Notes under the pieces: model-generated
Told to the model about the DNA's origin: nothing
Databases searched by the model: none
Seen by the model: only the letters and a program-made list of their open reading frames with translations
Translations under genes and position numbers: made by a program
Shown: piece by piece, positions 51,601 through 62,622 of the stretch
Layout: every line of letters begins with the position of its first letter
How positions within the stretch are numbered: position 1 is the first letter of the stretch
NCBI RefSeq assembly: GCF_018294505.1
Contig: NC_057795.1
Coordinates: forward strand, 230,372,643-230,436,642
Source of the DNA: Triticum aestivum
Taxonomy: Eukaryota; Streptophyta; Magnoliopsida; Poales; Poaceae
DNA: 64,000 nt
Reading direction: 5' to 3'

Positions 51601-52592
51601 GGTCAGAATACGACTGAAGAGATTCAACTCAAAGGAACATACGATTTTTTGAGTTGTGGATGCATGGTTTAGCATGTCAAACGAAGTTCAACATATTTCT
51701 TCTGGATAACCCATGCAGAAAAGTAGAACTGGAAGAGCCACAATATATAATGGAGAACTCATCAAGAGCACTCTGGTTGTGATCGTTCAGTTCAACGAGG
51801 AACTTCTGCCATAAGTGGTTCATGGTATTTGGAAGAAGGAAATACCACGGACCTCGAGGACTATCACAAGGTTACTAATATCCTAAAGGAGCTAGCAAAC
51901 ACTATCAACATGAAGTAAGTAGAGTGAATCTCGGGTTCAAGAACCCAGGAATAGAATACCTACTACTAAGTAGCATCACGGGATGCTTTCGAGAATAAAG
52001 GCCAGAATCATCACACTGGAAACACAGATCATGGCTAGACCACTAGATGATCCCCTAAGCACTTAGGGTTATAATTATTAACTCCAACATATATGTCGAG
52101 GCAATAAAGTACCTTAACTCACTAATTTGTGTGATTAATCTGACCCAAAAGGACATCGGGAACGGGAAGAAGGGATTTGCAAATGCATCAGACTATTTAG
52201 AAACCTGGGATGACTCGGACAGCATAACGGCTGTAAATGCTCAGAAAAGATTTGAGACATTCACAAAAATGGTGGCATAACCACTCAGAAGCACAATATC
52301 AAGGTTTCGAGATCAACAATTAACATACAGAAGTCGTAGGAACTGAACTCAAGCTTAATCCAACAATCTTATAAGTCTACGGATTAGTAACACGTGATCC
52401 TGATAGAAAGAAGAGATAGCCTAGTTCTTAATCCCCGTAGAAGAGAAGATGATGACTCAGATCAGAAGGCCATGAGGTATAAGGAGTAAAAAGAGCCTTA
52501 CGTTCCATCCCACAATCAATTCCCTTATATAACTAAAGAATTTCTAGACTCAACTTCGACCAGTTTGGCTTGGTAATCCTACAGGCAGTCAA
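48651..52592 (-). other. LARD internal region, no intact gene
   Basis: About 3.9 kb with many stops in all minus-strand frames. Besides the RT relic (50430-50773) I can identify no domain. The last part before the polypurine tract (minus, 48908-48666) might be a decayed integrase C-terminus, but the resemblance is weak. Confidence 0.6.
50430..50773 (-). pseudogene. Decayed chromovirus-type RT relic in LARD
   Basis: The minus-strand frame from 50773 has FDLSMGYRQIKSE at 50725-50690 (chromovirus RT: DLRSGYHQIKI), then LYLSGLTNAITLFT at 50640-50595 (MSFGLTNAPA-F). Beyond a stop, fragments such as LCKHYLHVSFVKHMFG resemble the LYAKFSKCEFWL region. The spacing is right for RT but the YIDD motif is not recognisable and stops are frequent. 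The call rests on two anchors with correct spacing. It says that the LARD descends from a gypsy element with pol. It gives no active enzyme. Confidence 0.5.
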
Positions 52593-52604
52593 GCTCTGAT
52601 ACCA
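52593..52604 (-). promoter_or_regulatory. LARD primer-binding site (tRNA-iMet type)
   Basis: Minus strand TGGTATCAGAGC, four bases inside the 5' LTR end at 52609. This 12-mer is the standard initiator tRNA-Met primer site of plant LTR retrotransposons. Confidence 0.9.
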
Positions 52605-52608
52605 ACGC

Positions 52609-55600
52609 TGTCAGGACCCCGACTCAATGCCACATCGATCTAGCATGTAACACCTCATATCACTTTGCGGCCTCACGCACGGTATTCCCACGGGTGTCGC
52701 CTTACCTTTGCCCGGGACCGTTTGCGCCTTTTGGCACACGTATATGATAGTGTCGCTAGCATCCATATGATAAGGAGCCCGGGCTGACATGGCTAGTCGT
52801 AAACCCAAAGTGGCACAACTTACAGGGACAGGCATCCATGACCCAGCATCGAACGTGTCGGTCATCAGCGAGTGAATCCAGGCTGTAGCACTGGGCTAGC
52901 AGGACTCCGGTGAACCGGGCTGTAGCGGGCTAACAGGACTCCGGTATTCATCGCGTGACATTTCCCCGAAGGGACAGACACAGGAACGAAGAAGGACACA
53001 TGCCGGCCAGCCTAAGTGTTCCGGAGCAGTAGCAAGCTACCATGGCTCGGTGGAAACACTAGGAGACATTTCCCGGTAAGAGAGGCTACTAAAGATAAAC
53101 AACTAGATAGTCAGATCCCACACATACCAAGCATTTCAATAACATACACACAATATGCTCGATATGTGCAAATACAACATGGCATCACAACATGACTCTA
53201 CGACTCAAGTATTTATTCAATAGGCTCCGAGGAGCGAGATATTACAAACATGGGTCTCATGACCCAACATTCAGAGCATACAAATCAAAGCACAAGCGGA
53301 AGCTTAACATGTCTGAGTACAGACATCTATAAATGAAAAGGCTGAGAAGCCTGACTATCTACCAGATCCTGCCGAGGGCACAAGATCGTAGCTGAGGTAA
53401 CAAGCTAAACGTCGAAGTCCACGCGGAACTACTAGCGAGACTGAAGTCTCTCTGCAAAAACATAAAATAGGCAAACGTGAGTACAAATGTACCCAGCAAG
53501 ACTTACATCAGAACTAACTACATATGCATCATTATCAACAAAGGGGATGGTGGGGTTTAACTGCAGCAAGCCAGCTTTGACTCGGTGGCTATCCTGAACT
53601 ACGACTGCAAGTAACTCTTTTGAGGTGGCGCACACGAGTCCACATATTCACCATACCAATACACCACTATGGATCCGCTCCCGTCTCCCTACGAGAACGC
53701 CATCCATAGCACTCACGCTTATCTTGCGTATTTTAGAGTATCCACTTTCACTTGTCTATGAACTGATATAAGCAACCCAGAAGTCCTTTTCCGCGGACAC
53801 GGCTATTCGAATAGATGATGTTAACCCTGCAGGGGTGTACTTCTTCATACATGTTTCCACCACTTAGCGTCTGCACACGACATGTGCTCGGCAGACTTCA
53901 AGCGAAAGCCGACGTGGGTGTAGACCACGACCTACCTAAACACTCAAGTCTCTAGTCCAGGTTTATCGCCTATTCGGGTTCCATCCATGAGGAGATCCGG
54001 CCGGAGTTTCGCTCACAGCCCCAAACGATGTGAACAGGGTTCCGTGACACCAAACGGGCGCCCGGTATACCTGGCCACGTGCCTACCGCATCACAGCCCA
54101 CCCCTCCGGTCAGCGCTGCGCACGGCCTCCAGCATACTACAAACACCAGAAACTACTTGCAACTCCTGGACAGAGGACAAGGGTGAATAAGAAGTCGAGC
54201 GGGGTCATATTTCAGGGCCCAATGTATGGTAGTAGCTGAATCATGGATCACAAACACAGAGCTCAGTTCCTGAGGACGGCTCAATGAGACAACCCACCAT
54301 GTACTCCTACATGGCCTCTCACCGCTACCTTTACCAAATCGTGTTCACCACTTAGCTCACACACAATAGGACATGTTCACACACCTCTGATTCATCCCCG
54401 ATGAATCAGACCTGACTCAACTCTAAGCAATAGCAGGCATGACAAACAAACATGAATGAGTAGGCACAACATGGCTCAAACAACTCCTACTCATACTAGT
54501 GGGTTTCATCTATTTACTGTGGCAATGACAGGTCATGCAGAGGATAAAGGGGTTCAGCTACCGCAGCAAGTAACAGTTGAATCGTTGTTGTCCTAATGCA
54601 GTAAAAGAGAGCAGGAGCGAGAGAGTAGGATTGTATCGGAATGAACAAGGGGGTTTTGCTTGCCTGGCACTTCTGAAGATAATATAGCTCTTCATCGGTG
54701 TCATCGATCACATCGCCGGTACACGTCTATCGAGGGGGACAATACCGGCAAACAAGAAGAAACACAATCAATGCAATGCGACAATATGATGCATGAATAT
54801 GACATGGCAATATGATGTGTTTTGGGCTAATGCACCTAGCTATGATTTAAATGGAGTTGGTTTGAACACTAGATTCAAATTCAAACTCCATATGTGAGTA
54901 TTTAAATGCCATTTAATTGAATTGTGCTAAACAGCAGCTTAAGTTGTTCTAACATGCATGAAAATGGTACAGATGGATTCCTTGAATTTTTCTGATAATT
55001 TTTCATATATAAATTATTTAATTTGGAGTTACGGTTGAATTTCTATGATTTTTAGAAGTTTGGGGTATTTTCTGAAATCTCCTGAATTATTTTTAAATCC
55101 AGAAAGAAATAACTGCGTCAGCCTGACGCCAGCATGACGTCAGCGAGTCAACGGCCAGGTCCAGGTCAAACCTGACGTGCGGGGTCCACACGTCAGTGAC
55201 ACCGGAACTAATCCCGGTCAAACCCAGCGCTGACTGGGGTTTGACCATGTGTAGGGCCCACAGTCAGTGTCATTTGGGGGCTTAGCTGGCAGGGTTAGCA
55301 CCTAATAGCGTCCACGTCGACAGTCGCCGGAGTTTCGCCGGCGACGACCTAAACTGCGGCGGCAACTCGCCGGACTTGAGCTGCGGGCGACGGATGAATG
55401 CGCGAAGGCCACCAGGGGGTAGCCCGCGCTCGACCGTGTCTAGCAGAGCCATCGGAAGGCCTCGGAGTCGCCGGAGATGACGACGGCGAGCACAGAGGCG
55501 GCGGCCGGAGCTCGGGCGCCGATCGAATCGATGCTATGGTGCACTACGGGAGAAACTGGTGGGTGCTGCGGGCTCCTGAGGTTGCGGTGAGCACGACGGT

Positions 55601-56688
55601 GGGCTCGGGAGCGAGCTGCGGTGGCTGTGGCCACGGCCACGCCATGGCCGGCGGCGAGGAGCAATCGGCTCCGGTGAAAAGGGCGGCTAGAGTGCGGGAA
55701 CGAGCGCGAGGAGGAGGGGGAATGGAAGAGGAGCTCACAGCGGATCCGGTAGAGGCAACGGCGAGGCCGGGGAGGGGCTGGAGCTCGCGAATCCTCGAAA
55801 GTTCGCCGGCGGCCGAAGGTTGGGGACGAGCTTGAGGGCGACGCTGCAGGGCTTCCGGAGGGCCGTGGATCGGTGGGGAGGAAGAGGGGGTCGAGGCGGA
55901 GCTTTGGGAGGCGTCGGGGAGGCGAGGCGGTGGCTGTGGCCGCGCGAGCGCTGGTCGGCGGCGACGGGCTCCGTTCGGTCGCGGGAGAGAGAGGGAGCAG
56001 AGGGGGATAGGGACGGAGGGAGAGACACGGGAGAGTGGCGAGAGGTGCAAGGGGTCGAGGGGAGTGCGTGGCACCCTCGGGTGCCTCCAGCGGCGAGCAG
56101 GTAAGCAGGAGGTGGCCGGGGCTCTCGGGCGCGCGCCACGCCTCGCCTCTGCCTACTGGCAGAGGAAGACGACGAGCGGCGAGGTAGGTGGGCTGGGCTG
56201 GTCAAGCTGGGCCGCAGCTGGGCTGCCAGGTAAGTACTCTCTCTCTGTTTTATTGTTCTGTTTTCTATTTTTTTCTTCCTCTGTTTTGATTTAGTTTAGC
56301 AACTAAATCATTTTGATAAATTCTGTAGGTTTTTATGTGGCTTGCTAAAATATATACAAAGCCACTCACAAACTTCCAGAATTATTGGAGTCATATTTAA
56401 TATATATTAAATATGAATCCAAAGCAAATAGTTATTGAATTAATTCAAATGGCCAAAATAATTATCTCTGTGACTCCAAAAATATTGGTTTGAATTTTAC
56501 CTCTTACCAATATTTCTATGGAATAACAGGAACATTTTCTTGGACTCCTTTGAGAAGATTTAAATGTTGGTTATTTTTAGAGGTTTCCCGAGGCTTTTGA
56601 AAATTCCTCAATTCAAATTTCATTCGAATTTAAACATGATGCACACATGGAAGCAAGCATAGGTCAGGCCAGAACTAGGGATGTGACA
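52609..56688 (-). repeat. LARD 5' LTR
   Basis: Matches 44546-48629 with few substitutions and small indels, for example near 54740 and 54840-54860. It carries the same GC-rich block at 55300-56235. Confidence 0.92.
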
Positions 56689-56995
56689 GATAAGCTTGTA
56701 CACTGTATACCTTTCGACCTCTTGTGTGCCACTATGGCGCCCCCTTTGACTATAAAAGGAGGCCCGTGGCATACTGGAGAGGGATTCGGCTCTTTTGGAC
56801 TACACACACGCCGTATCTAGTTCAAGAACACTCAAATATACACCAAAGCAGGACTAGGGTATTACGCATCCTCACGGCCCGAACCTGGGTAAACGATCTT
56901 TGTGCTGGCTCCTAGACCCGCTCTTTCCACAACCTCGCGCCTGCCAACCATAGTAGGGATTCCAGTGATCCCATAGGTGTCATTTTCCGCCGACA
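56689..56995 (+). repeat. Element C 3' LTR, second part
   Basis: Continues the LTR after the LARD: GATAAGCTTGTACACTG, TATA box at 56750-56759, to CCGCCGACA at 56995, then the right TSD ATATG. Confidence 0.9.
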
Positions 56996-57000
56996 ATATG

Positions 57001-58600
57001 GTTGTGGTAAGCAGACGTAACTACATAGGAAGATCAATCGTCCTTGGTCGGAGAAAGGAGAGAAATAACTTGTGAGGTACGTCGATCGATGCGTGGGGAA
57101 AATAGTTAAAGTCGACCTAGGTATATGTAGGGAGATCGGTCGGTACACATGCATGTATGTGTTAGAAGCAGATAAGGCCTGGAGAGAAGGATAGAGAGAG
57201 GGATGCAGCTAGGAGGTGGTGCGAGAGGCATACTATATCGAGGGGGAGGAGTGTGCGAGTACGATATTGATGAAAAGAGGGGTGGGAGTGAGACATGGAC
57301 GGTGAGAAGAGAAGAGGGAAAGCTTGTGTTTGTGGTAGGCACACCTAGCTAGAGAGGCATATCGATCGGTGTGTGCTGGGATGAAGGGGCTGGGGGCCTA
57401 CAAACACCGTGGGTGAACGACCTAAAGTGAAAGACGAATTTGCGCCATGGAGCTAGAGAATGTTGAGGTAGGGTGAGAGAGAGGCGGGCGTGTGCATGCA
57501 CGAGAGAAAGTTAGCACTAGCTACAAAGATAAGAGGATTGTGTGGGTGTAAAAGACAAAAAGCGATCATAATTCATTGTAAAAAGTGAATTCAGATATTT
57601 GAAGAATTTATCATAGTGTTTTAAACTGATGCATGCGTGAATATATATAACGGTGATACGCATGGTGTGGTTATGAACATGTTATACCACATATAATATA
57701 CTAACAGAGTTGGTGATGATGATGTTGGTGATGATGTTATGCCTGCCATCCTGCAATATAGGCCGTCCGATTTATATATGATGGTTAGGAAGGAATGTAT
57801 GGCAATTTTGGAAAAAGATACCCACACCCCTCTCCACATTTGTAAATAAGGCATTCCCTCATTCATCCTTTTATCCCATAAGATAAACTACTCATACAAA
57901 TGCATCTTGTTGTTCCGTGCAATGCATGGGCATCTTGCTAGTACTACATATAATATATAGAACATTGATTATAATTTGGGATAATGTGTGGATTTTGCAG
58001 CTCAGGGATAAATACTTGCATAATGTAGGGGGCGGGGAACTATACCTTGTGTGATAAACATGGTGTACATATGGAACATGGTTTAGATCATGCGTATCTA
58101 GTTAGTACATCAAATGTACTCTTATTTGGAATCAACATTAAGTGTGTTCAAAAATTTGAATTCGAGTTCATATCTATCCCTATAGTAATCATGTTTTGTG
58201 TTGTTAAGATAATACACGAAGGATGGTTTAATTTGGCAACAATCAAGATTGTAGATTCTTATTCAAATAGAGAAACAAATTCAAATCTAGTTCGAATTGT
58301 AGCGGTAGTATAGACATTTGGAATGCACTAAAATGTTGGTATGAGTAGGTTACATGCATTATACACACAGATAAAAAAAATTAATTGGACATAACATGGA
58401 TTCATACGTAGCTTTGAATAGCATTTGTACAGTAAAATGGGACAAGACTCTCTCTTTGTGTGGTGTGAATAGCTTTATCTTTTTCGTCTTTCGGTGGGGG
58501 AAGTGCGAATTGATTTGGTACGTACAATATTACACGTTAGGCTTGTCCCAAAAATTCAACCCGTGCCTTGTCATATCCCGTAAATTCTGATATCGTGCTC
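57001..58600. other. Intergenic; no gene recognised
   Basis: Continues the host sequence left of C. Purine-rich to about 57540, then AT-rich. Short open frames have no known motif. A Helitron-like terminus may lie at 57915-57941. Nothing else seen. Confidence 0.5.
57915..57941 (+). mobile_element. Possible Helitron 3' terminus
   Basis: CCGTGCA-A-TGCATGG can fold as a short hairpin (one G-T pair), followed by GCATCTTG and CTAG, with T next (57942). Hairpin plus CTRR before T is the pattern of Helitron 3' ends. No matching 5' TC end or Rep/helicase sequence was found. Confidence 0.3.
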
Positions 58601-61600
58601 CCAAAACGCGCGCCTTCACAACCCACACCTTGCTATCCCGATATTACAACGCGTGCGAAAACTCCTCCAGCTGCCAAATCCAGAAACGTGAAATCCCCCT
58701 TACAACCCTGAGCCGAAAGGTCCGCTAGTTCAAATCGGTGGGGGTACTTTTGTAACACACCCTATATTTTGTACAGTGCGTCCCGAGTCATGGCCCCCTC
58801 CCATCACCTTCTTTTCGCCATTCGAAATCCAGGCCGACATAACCTCTCTGCTCTAGCCGCGAAACCCCACCCTCATCCATCCGCCACCTCACTGCTGCCC
58901 AGCCGGAGCCTCTTCCCCGAGGATGTGGTCCACCGCAACAGCTTGACGTCCCTCATCCACCTCCCCGGATGATGATCTGTTGTCCTGCCGGTTCAGCCGC
59001 CTCGTCCTCCCCCTCCAAGGAGCTACTCCGATGATCGCCTCGTCTATCGTGGCTGCTCCATCCCCACAGCGCCGCCTTAACCTACTCCACCGGAACCGCA
59101 GCATCCTCACCGACTCCTCGGACGAAGCCGAGGCCTACTCGGCGCCATCAAATAGGTTGTACACTCATCGCATCGCACCTTCTCCTTAACTTGACCTCCC
59201 GGCACCGACGATGCTCCATCTCGCACCCCCATGGTGCGACTACCTTGAAGCCGGCGCCGCGGGCGACATCTCCACGACGGCTCTCCCCCAGCGCGAGGCC
59301 CCTTCGGTGGCGGCATCCATACCAGTCGGATCTGCTGCTGCTGCTCCGTCTCTCACTCGCTCGCTCACGCTGCTGCTACTGCTCCAGCTCTCGCTCGCGC
59401 TGCTGCTGCTCCATCCCTCGCTCGCTCACTCGTGCTACTGCTCTCCTCTCCCCCTCACTCGTGCTTCCGATCTGCTCTTCCTCTCGCTCGCACTGCTGAT
59501 GCTTGTCCACGGGCTACTGCAGCTACACGAGTTGCTGCTCTAGCTCTACTTCGCGTTGCTCCGCCGGCTGCTATCTGCTACTGTGTTCCCCGTCAATCGT
59601 CTGCTGATTTAGACTGTTTCTCTACTACTAGTACTCGAGCAGCCTAAACTACATGTGAAGTGTCTCTCTGCTACCAGTGCATTCAGTTTCGACAGTAACA
59701 TTCATATTCCACAGTAAATTTCATTTTCGACAGTTAAGTCCAGAATCAACAGTTTTTACCTCATCTGTTGAAGTCAGATGTTTCATGGTGATGTAAATTT
59801 TACATCTATCACTTCTTGGCAATATATTATACATCATCTATTGGATATGCCATTAGAATCCCAATTGAGATTAACGAAGTTTGTCTTGTACTGCTTCAGC
59901 CTCGACGTCTTACGGCTCGTCGCAGCTACTCGAACGATGGAACCATTCATCACAACAGAGCAGTGCCCTGGACGCCTTCTACAGATTCCTTTGATCTTCC
60001 TCCACACCTCCGACAGCCACCTCTGGCTCAACTTCTTCGACGACCAACCAAATGATGCCGAGGTCGAGACGGCTAGTGCAAAGAGGTTGCGCACTTGTCG
60101 CATCACTTAATACTCTACATTCATGTCCATCCATTAGGGCTATTTTGGTTCAAATGAAAAACTCAAGGAAAAACATAGCAATAGGAAATTGTCCTATGGC
60201 ACTCTACTATTAAATTATTCATGCATTTTGTTGAAAGAAATGGAGCAAAACATCCACCTGGACCTACTTTTCAAAAGCCTATGCATCAAAACAAGACCAA
60301 TTACATTAGTGGCAGAATAGCATTCTAACTATACATGCTTTCATATGGTTTCCGTTTAATTTGGCCCTGTTTCTTTGCATTCCTGTGCTCTTCCAATTCC
60401 TGTGAACCAAACACCCAAGTTGACAGAAATCGTGTGTTTACAAATTCTCTGTTTCCCACGTGCATTCCTGTCCTTTTCTGGTGTTTTACCTCTCCCTGCG
60501 TTTTTAGAATCCTACAAGCCAAAGGATCCCTTACAAAACTACTTCAGTTACACATAGGTGTCGAATAAAACTTTGTGTGGTTTGTCCTGCTCCTACTCCA
60601 ATGTCGTCCACCTCACCTGAGCTGCTTCATCGACAGAAAAATCCATCAAACCGGACATCACGACTCTTGACCGTCTTTCGCCGCCTCAGATCTCCTTCCC
60701 TGCCGCTGGCACCCACCGCAATGACATCACCATCATCGATTCAGCAGATGAACCTAAGGAGTACACGGGTCCACAAGAGAGGTCGCACTCTTTTGTTTCT
60801 GCTTATATTATGCATTGCTTAGTATTGCCTTCTACTTTATCGTCCTGTTCAACTCTTAGACTCCAAGTCAGGTCCAAATTAATGTTCAAACTTGAGTTTT
60901 AAAATTAGTTGTGGGGCACAAATCGAGGCAGCAATGAATAGTATCTCTGTCTAGTATCTGGCACATATCGAGGCTGCAATGAATAGTATATTTGCCTATG
61001 TTGTTCATCTTGGGTGGGAAGAAAATAGTAGAGTAACCATCATCTGTATTTTTATTAAATTAAAGCTATCATCAGCCTGCTATCATTATTTTTGGATCCA
61101 TCCACCGGTTGTTACCATCACTCTAGATTTCTGCATGCTCTCCTAACATAATCTCGCTAAAAAAATTGTATGCATGTGACATATTTTACACAGTCATGTT
61201 GAACATGTAGAGAAAAGGAGAAGACTTTTGCGCGGCAATACAATGTCATGCAGACATCGCTCCATGGCGGGTTCAATGGCAAACCCTCCCCACCCCCTCC
61301 CCAGATTACAATCCATAGGAAGATATCTATTCTGAGGCGGATTCAGACGCAGCTGACCACTACTATTTACCCCCCCCCCCAGGTGTTTGCTCTAACTTGG
61401 CAGGATGATGTTAGTCATATCATGCATACGTTGCCTTGTAGTGCCTACTTTCGACATCATATATGTCATCTTCTTAATTTAGAAATGTTCTGTAATGCCA
61501 CTCATTTAGTTTCTATATCATATATGGGAATTATGCAGTCTCATCTCTTTTAGCCAGCCATAATATATGTGAAATAATATGCAATGCCATCCTGTTTAAT

Positions 61601-62622
61601 CAGGCATCATATATTTGAATGATATCTAGCCCATCCTTTTATTCATTACATTTCCATTTGTCGACAATGTTTGTACATTAAACTAGTCTTCCTATGAATC
61701 AGGCATTTGAGTGGGTGATGGAAAAAACTGGAGTGAAAAGAAGGTCTCCGGAGCAGACAGTGCTACCTGCTAAAGCAGATCTGTTGCTGGGTCCCGATAG
61801 CTCTTCGGAGATGGATTCAGAGACAGATGACCAGTCCTATTCCCCCACCGAGGTGTATCCTCTAACTTGGCACGGTTATACTGCTCATATCATGCATATG
61901 GTGTCTTGCATTGCATAGTTTAGACAACATATACACAATATTCAACACCATGTTCTTAGTTCAGACATCATATATGAGAATGCCCTCTGCTTAGCATATC
62001 AATCACATATGTGAATTAAATCATGCGATCCTGATTACTTAGATAACATGTATGTGAATTATGTCATGTGAACTTATTTACTAAAGACACAATATCATTA
62101 TCACATGTCATCCTGTTTAGTTAGTCATCATATCTTTGAATTATGTCATGCTATGCTATCCAGTTTAGACAGACATCATATATGTAAAATTATGTCATGC
62201 TATCCTTTTTAGTTAAACAATATACATGTCAACTATTTCAATCCCTCTTTTTTCCACACTACATATTGCATTTGTCTCTCATACAATGTCTATATATTCA
62301 ACTATGTTTACTGTTTATCAGCCATTTGAATTGGAGCGGGTGATGGCAGTATCTAGCAGAATAAAAATACAGTCTTCAAATAAAATACTGCTACCTCTTG
62401 GTGGACATAGCACCCCGGTTGTACATGCACGAGAAAACAGCCCTACTACACATAACCCAGACTCTCGCAGATTGTACCCCTACTGCGATGGATAGAGAAC
62501 CAGCTTCACCCAATCTAAGCCCAGCCCCAGCAGATAGTAACCCAGTTCCTGTTGACACAGCACCATCTCCAGTACAGAGATACCAAACAAGAGCAACTAG
62601 TAAGGCAGCTCCAGTGCCCAAA
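58600..62622 (+). pseudogene. Gene-like region with repeated exon-like modules, unrecognised
   Basis: A candidate promoter (CCCTATATTTTG, 58762-58773) precedes ATG 58789 (MAPSHHLLFAIRNPGRHNLS), whose frame stops at 58971. Downstream, similar short acidic modules recur at intervals. One set has DSSDEAEAYSAPSNRLYTHR (59113), QPNDAEVETASAKRLRTCRI (60047) and SADEPKEYTGPQER (60736). A second set has a Ser/Asp-rich block followed by FALTWQDDVSHIMHTL (61388) and SSEMDSETDDQSYSPTEVYP + LTWHGYTAHIMHMV (61802). Between them lie AT-rich, intron-like sequences with repeats of a TTATGTCATGCTATCCTGTTTAG-like kind (61560-62215). The final frame (MDREPASPNLSPAPADSNPV, from 62488) is cut by the CACTA element. 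I do not recognise the protein; a transposon-borne gene is possible. Confidence 0.4.

Larger units (their letters stand above)
44546..56688 (-). mobile_element. Large retrotransposon derivative (LARD-like), non-autonomous
   Basis: 12,143 bp inserted in the 3' LTR of element C. LTRs at 44546-48629 (4,084 bp) and 52609-56688 (4,080 bp) flank a 3,979-bp internal region. A minus-strand primer site complementary to initiator tRNA-Met (TGGTATCAGAGC, 52604-52593) and a polypurine tract next to 48629 fix the orientation. LTRs of about 4 kb around a short, non-coding internal region resemble barley LARDs of the Sukkula type; I do not claim that exact family. The LTRs are nearly identical in the blocks compared, so this is the youngest insertion here. 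Confidence 0.88.
33455..56995 (+). mobile_element. Element C: Tat-type Ty3/gypsy retrotransposon with antisense B3-like aORF
   Basis: 5' LTR 33455-34589, primer-binding site 34592-34611, gag, protease, RT, RNase H, integrase, antisense aORF, polypurine tract, and 3' LTR 43551-44545 + 56689-56995, split by the LARD. Without the LARD and one copy of its duplicated bases it is about 11.4 kb. It differs in LTR sequence from A and B but shares their primer-site type and layout. All retroviral domains are present, but each carries stops or frameshifts. LTRs differ at about 8 percent of positions over the first 270 bases by eye. Confidence 0.92.

Noticed and set aside
44546..56688. Large direct duplication (about 4.08 kb) read as a segmental duplication
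   Set aside because: The copies have TG...CA ends, enclose an iMet primer site and a polypurine tract at the right places, and are flanked by a 5-bp near-duplication, so they are LTRs.
59191..59543. Leucine-rich frames that look like a membrane protein
   Set aside because: They come from a CTGCTGCTC/CTCGCTCGC-rich simple-sequence stretch; hydrophobicity is a composition effect.
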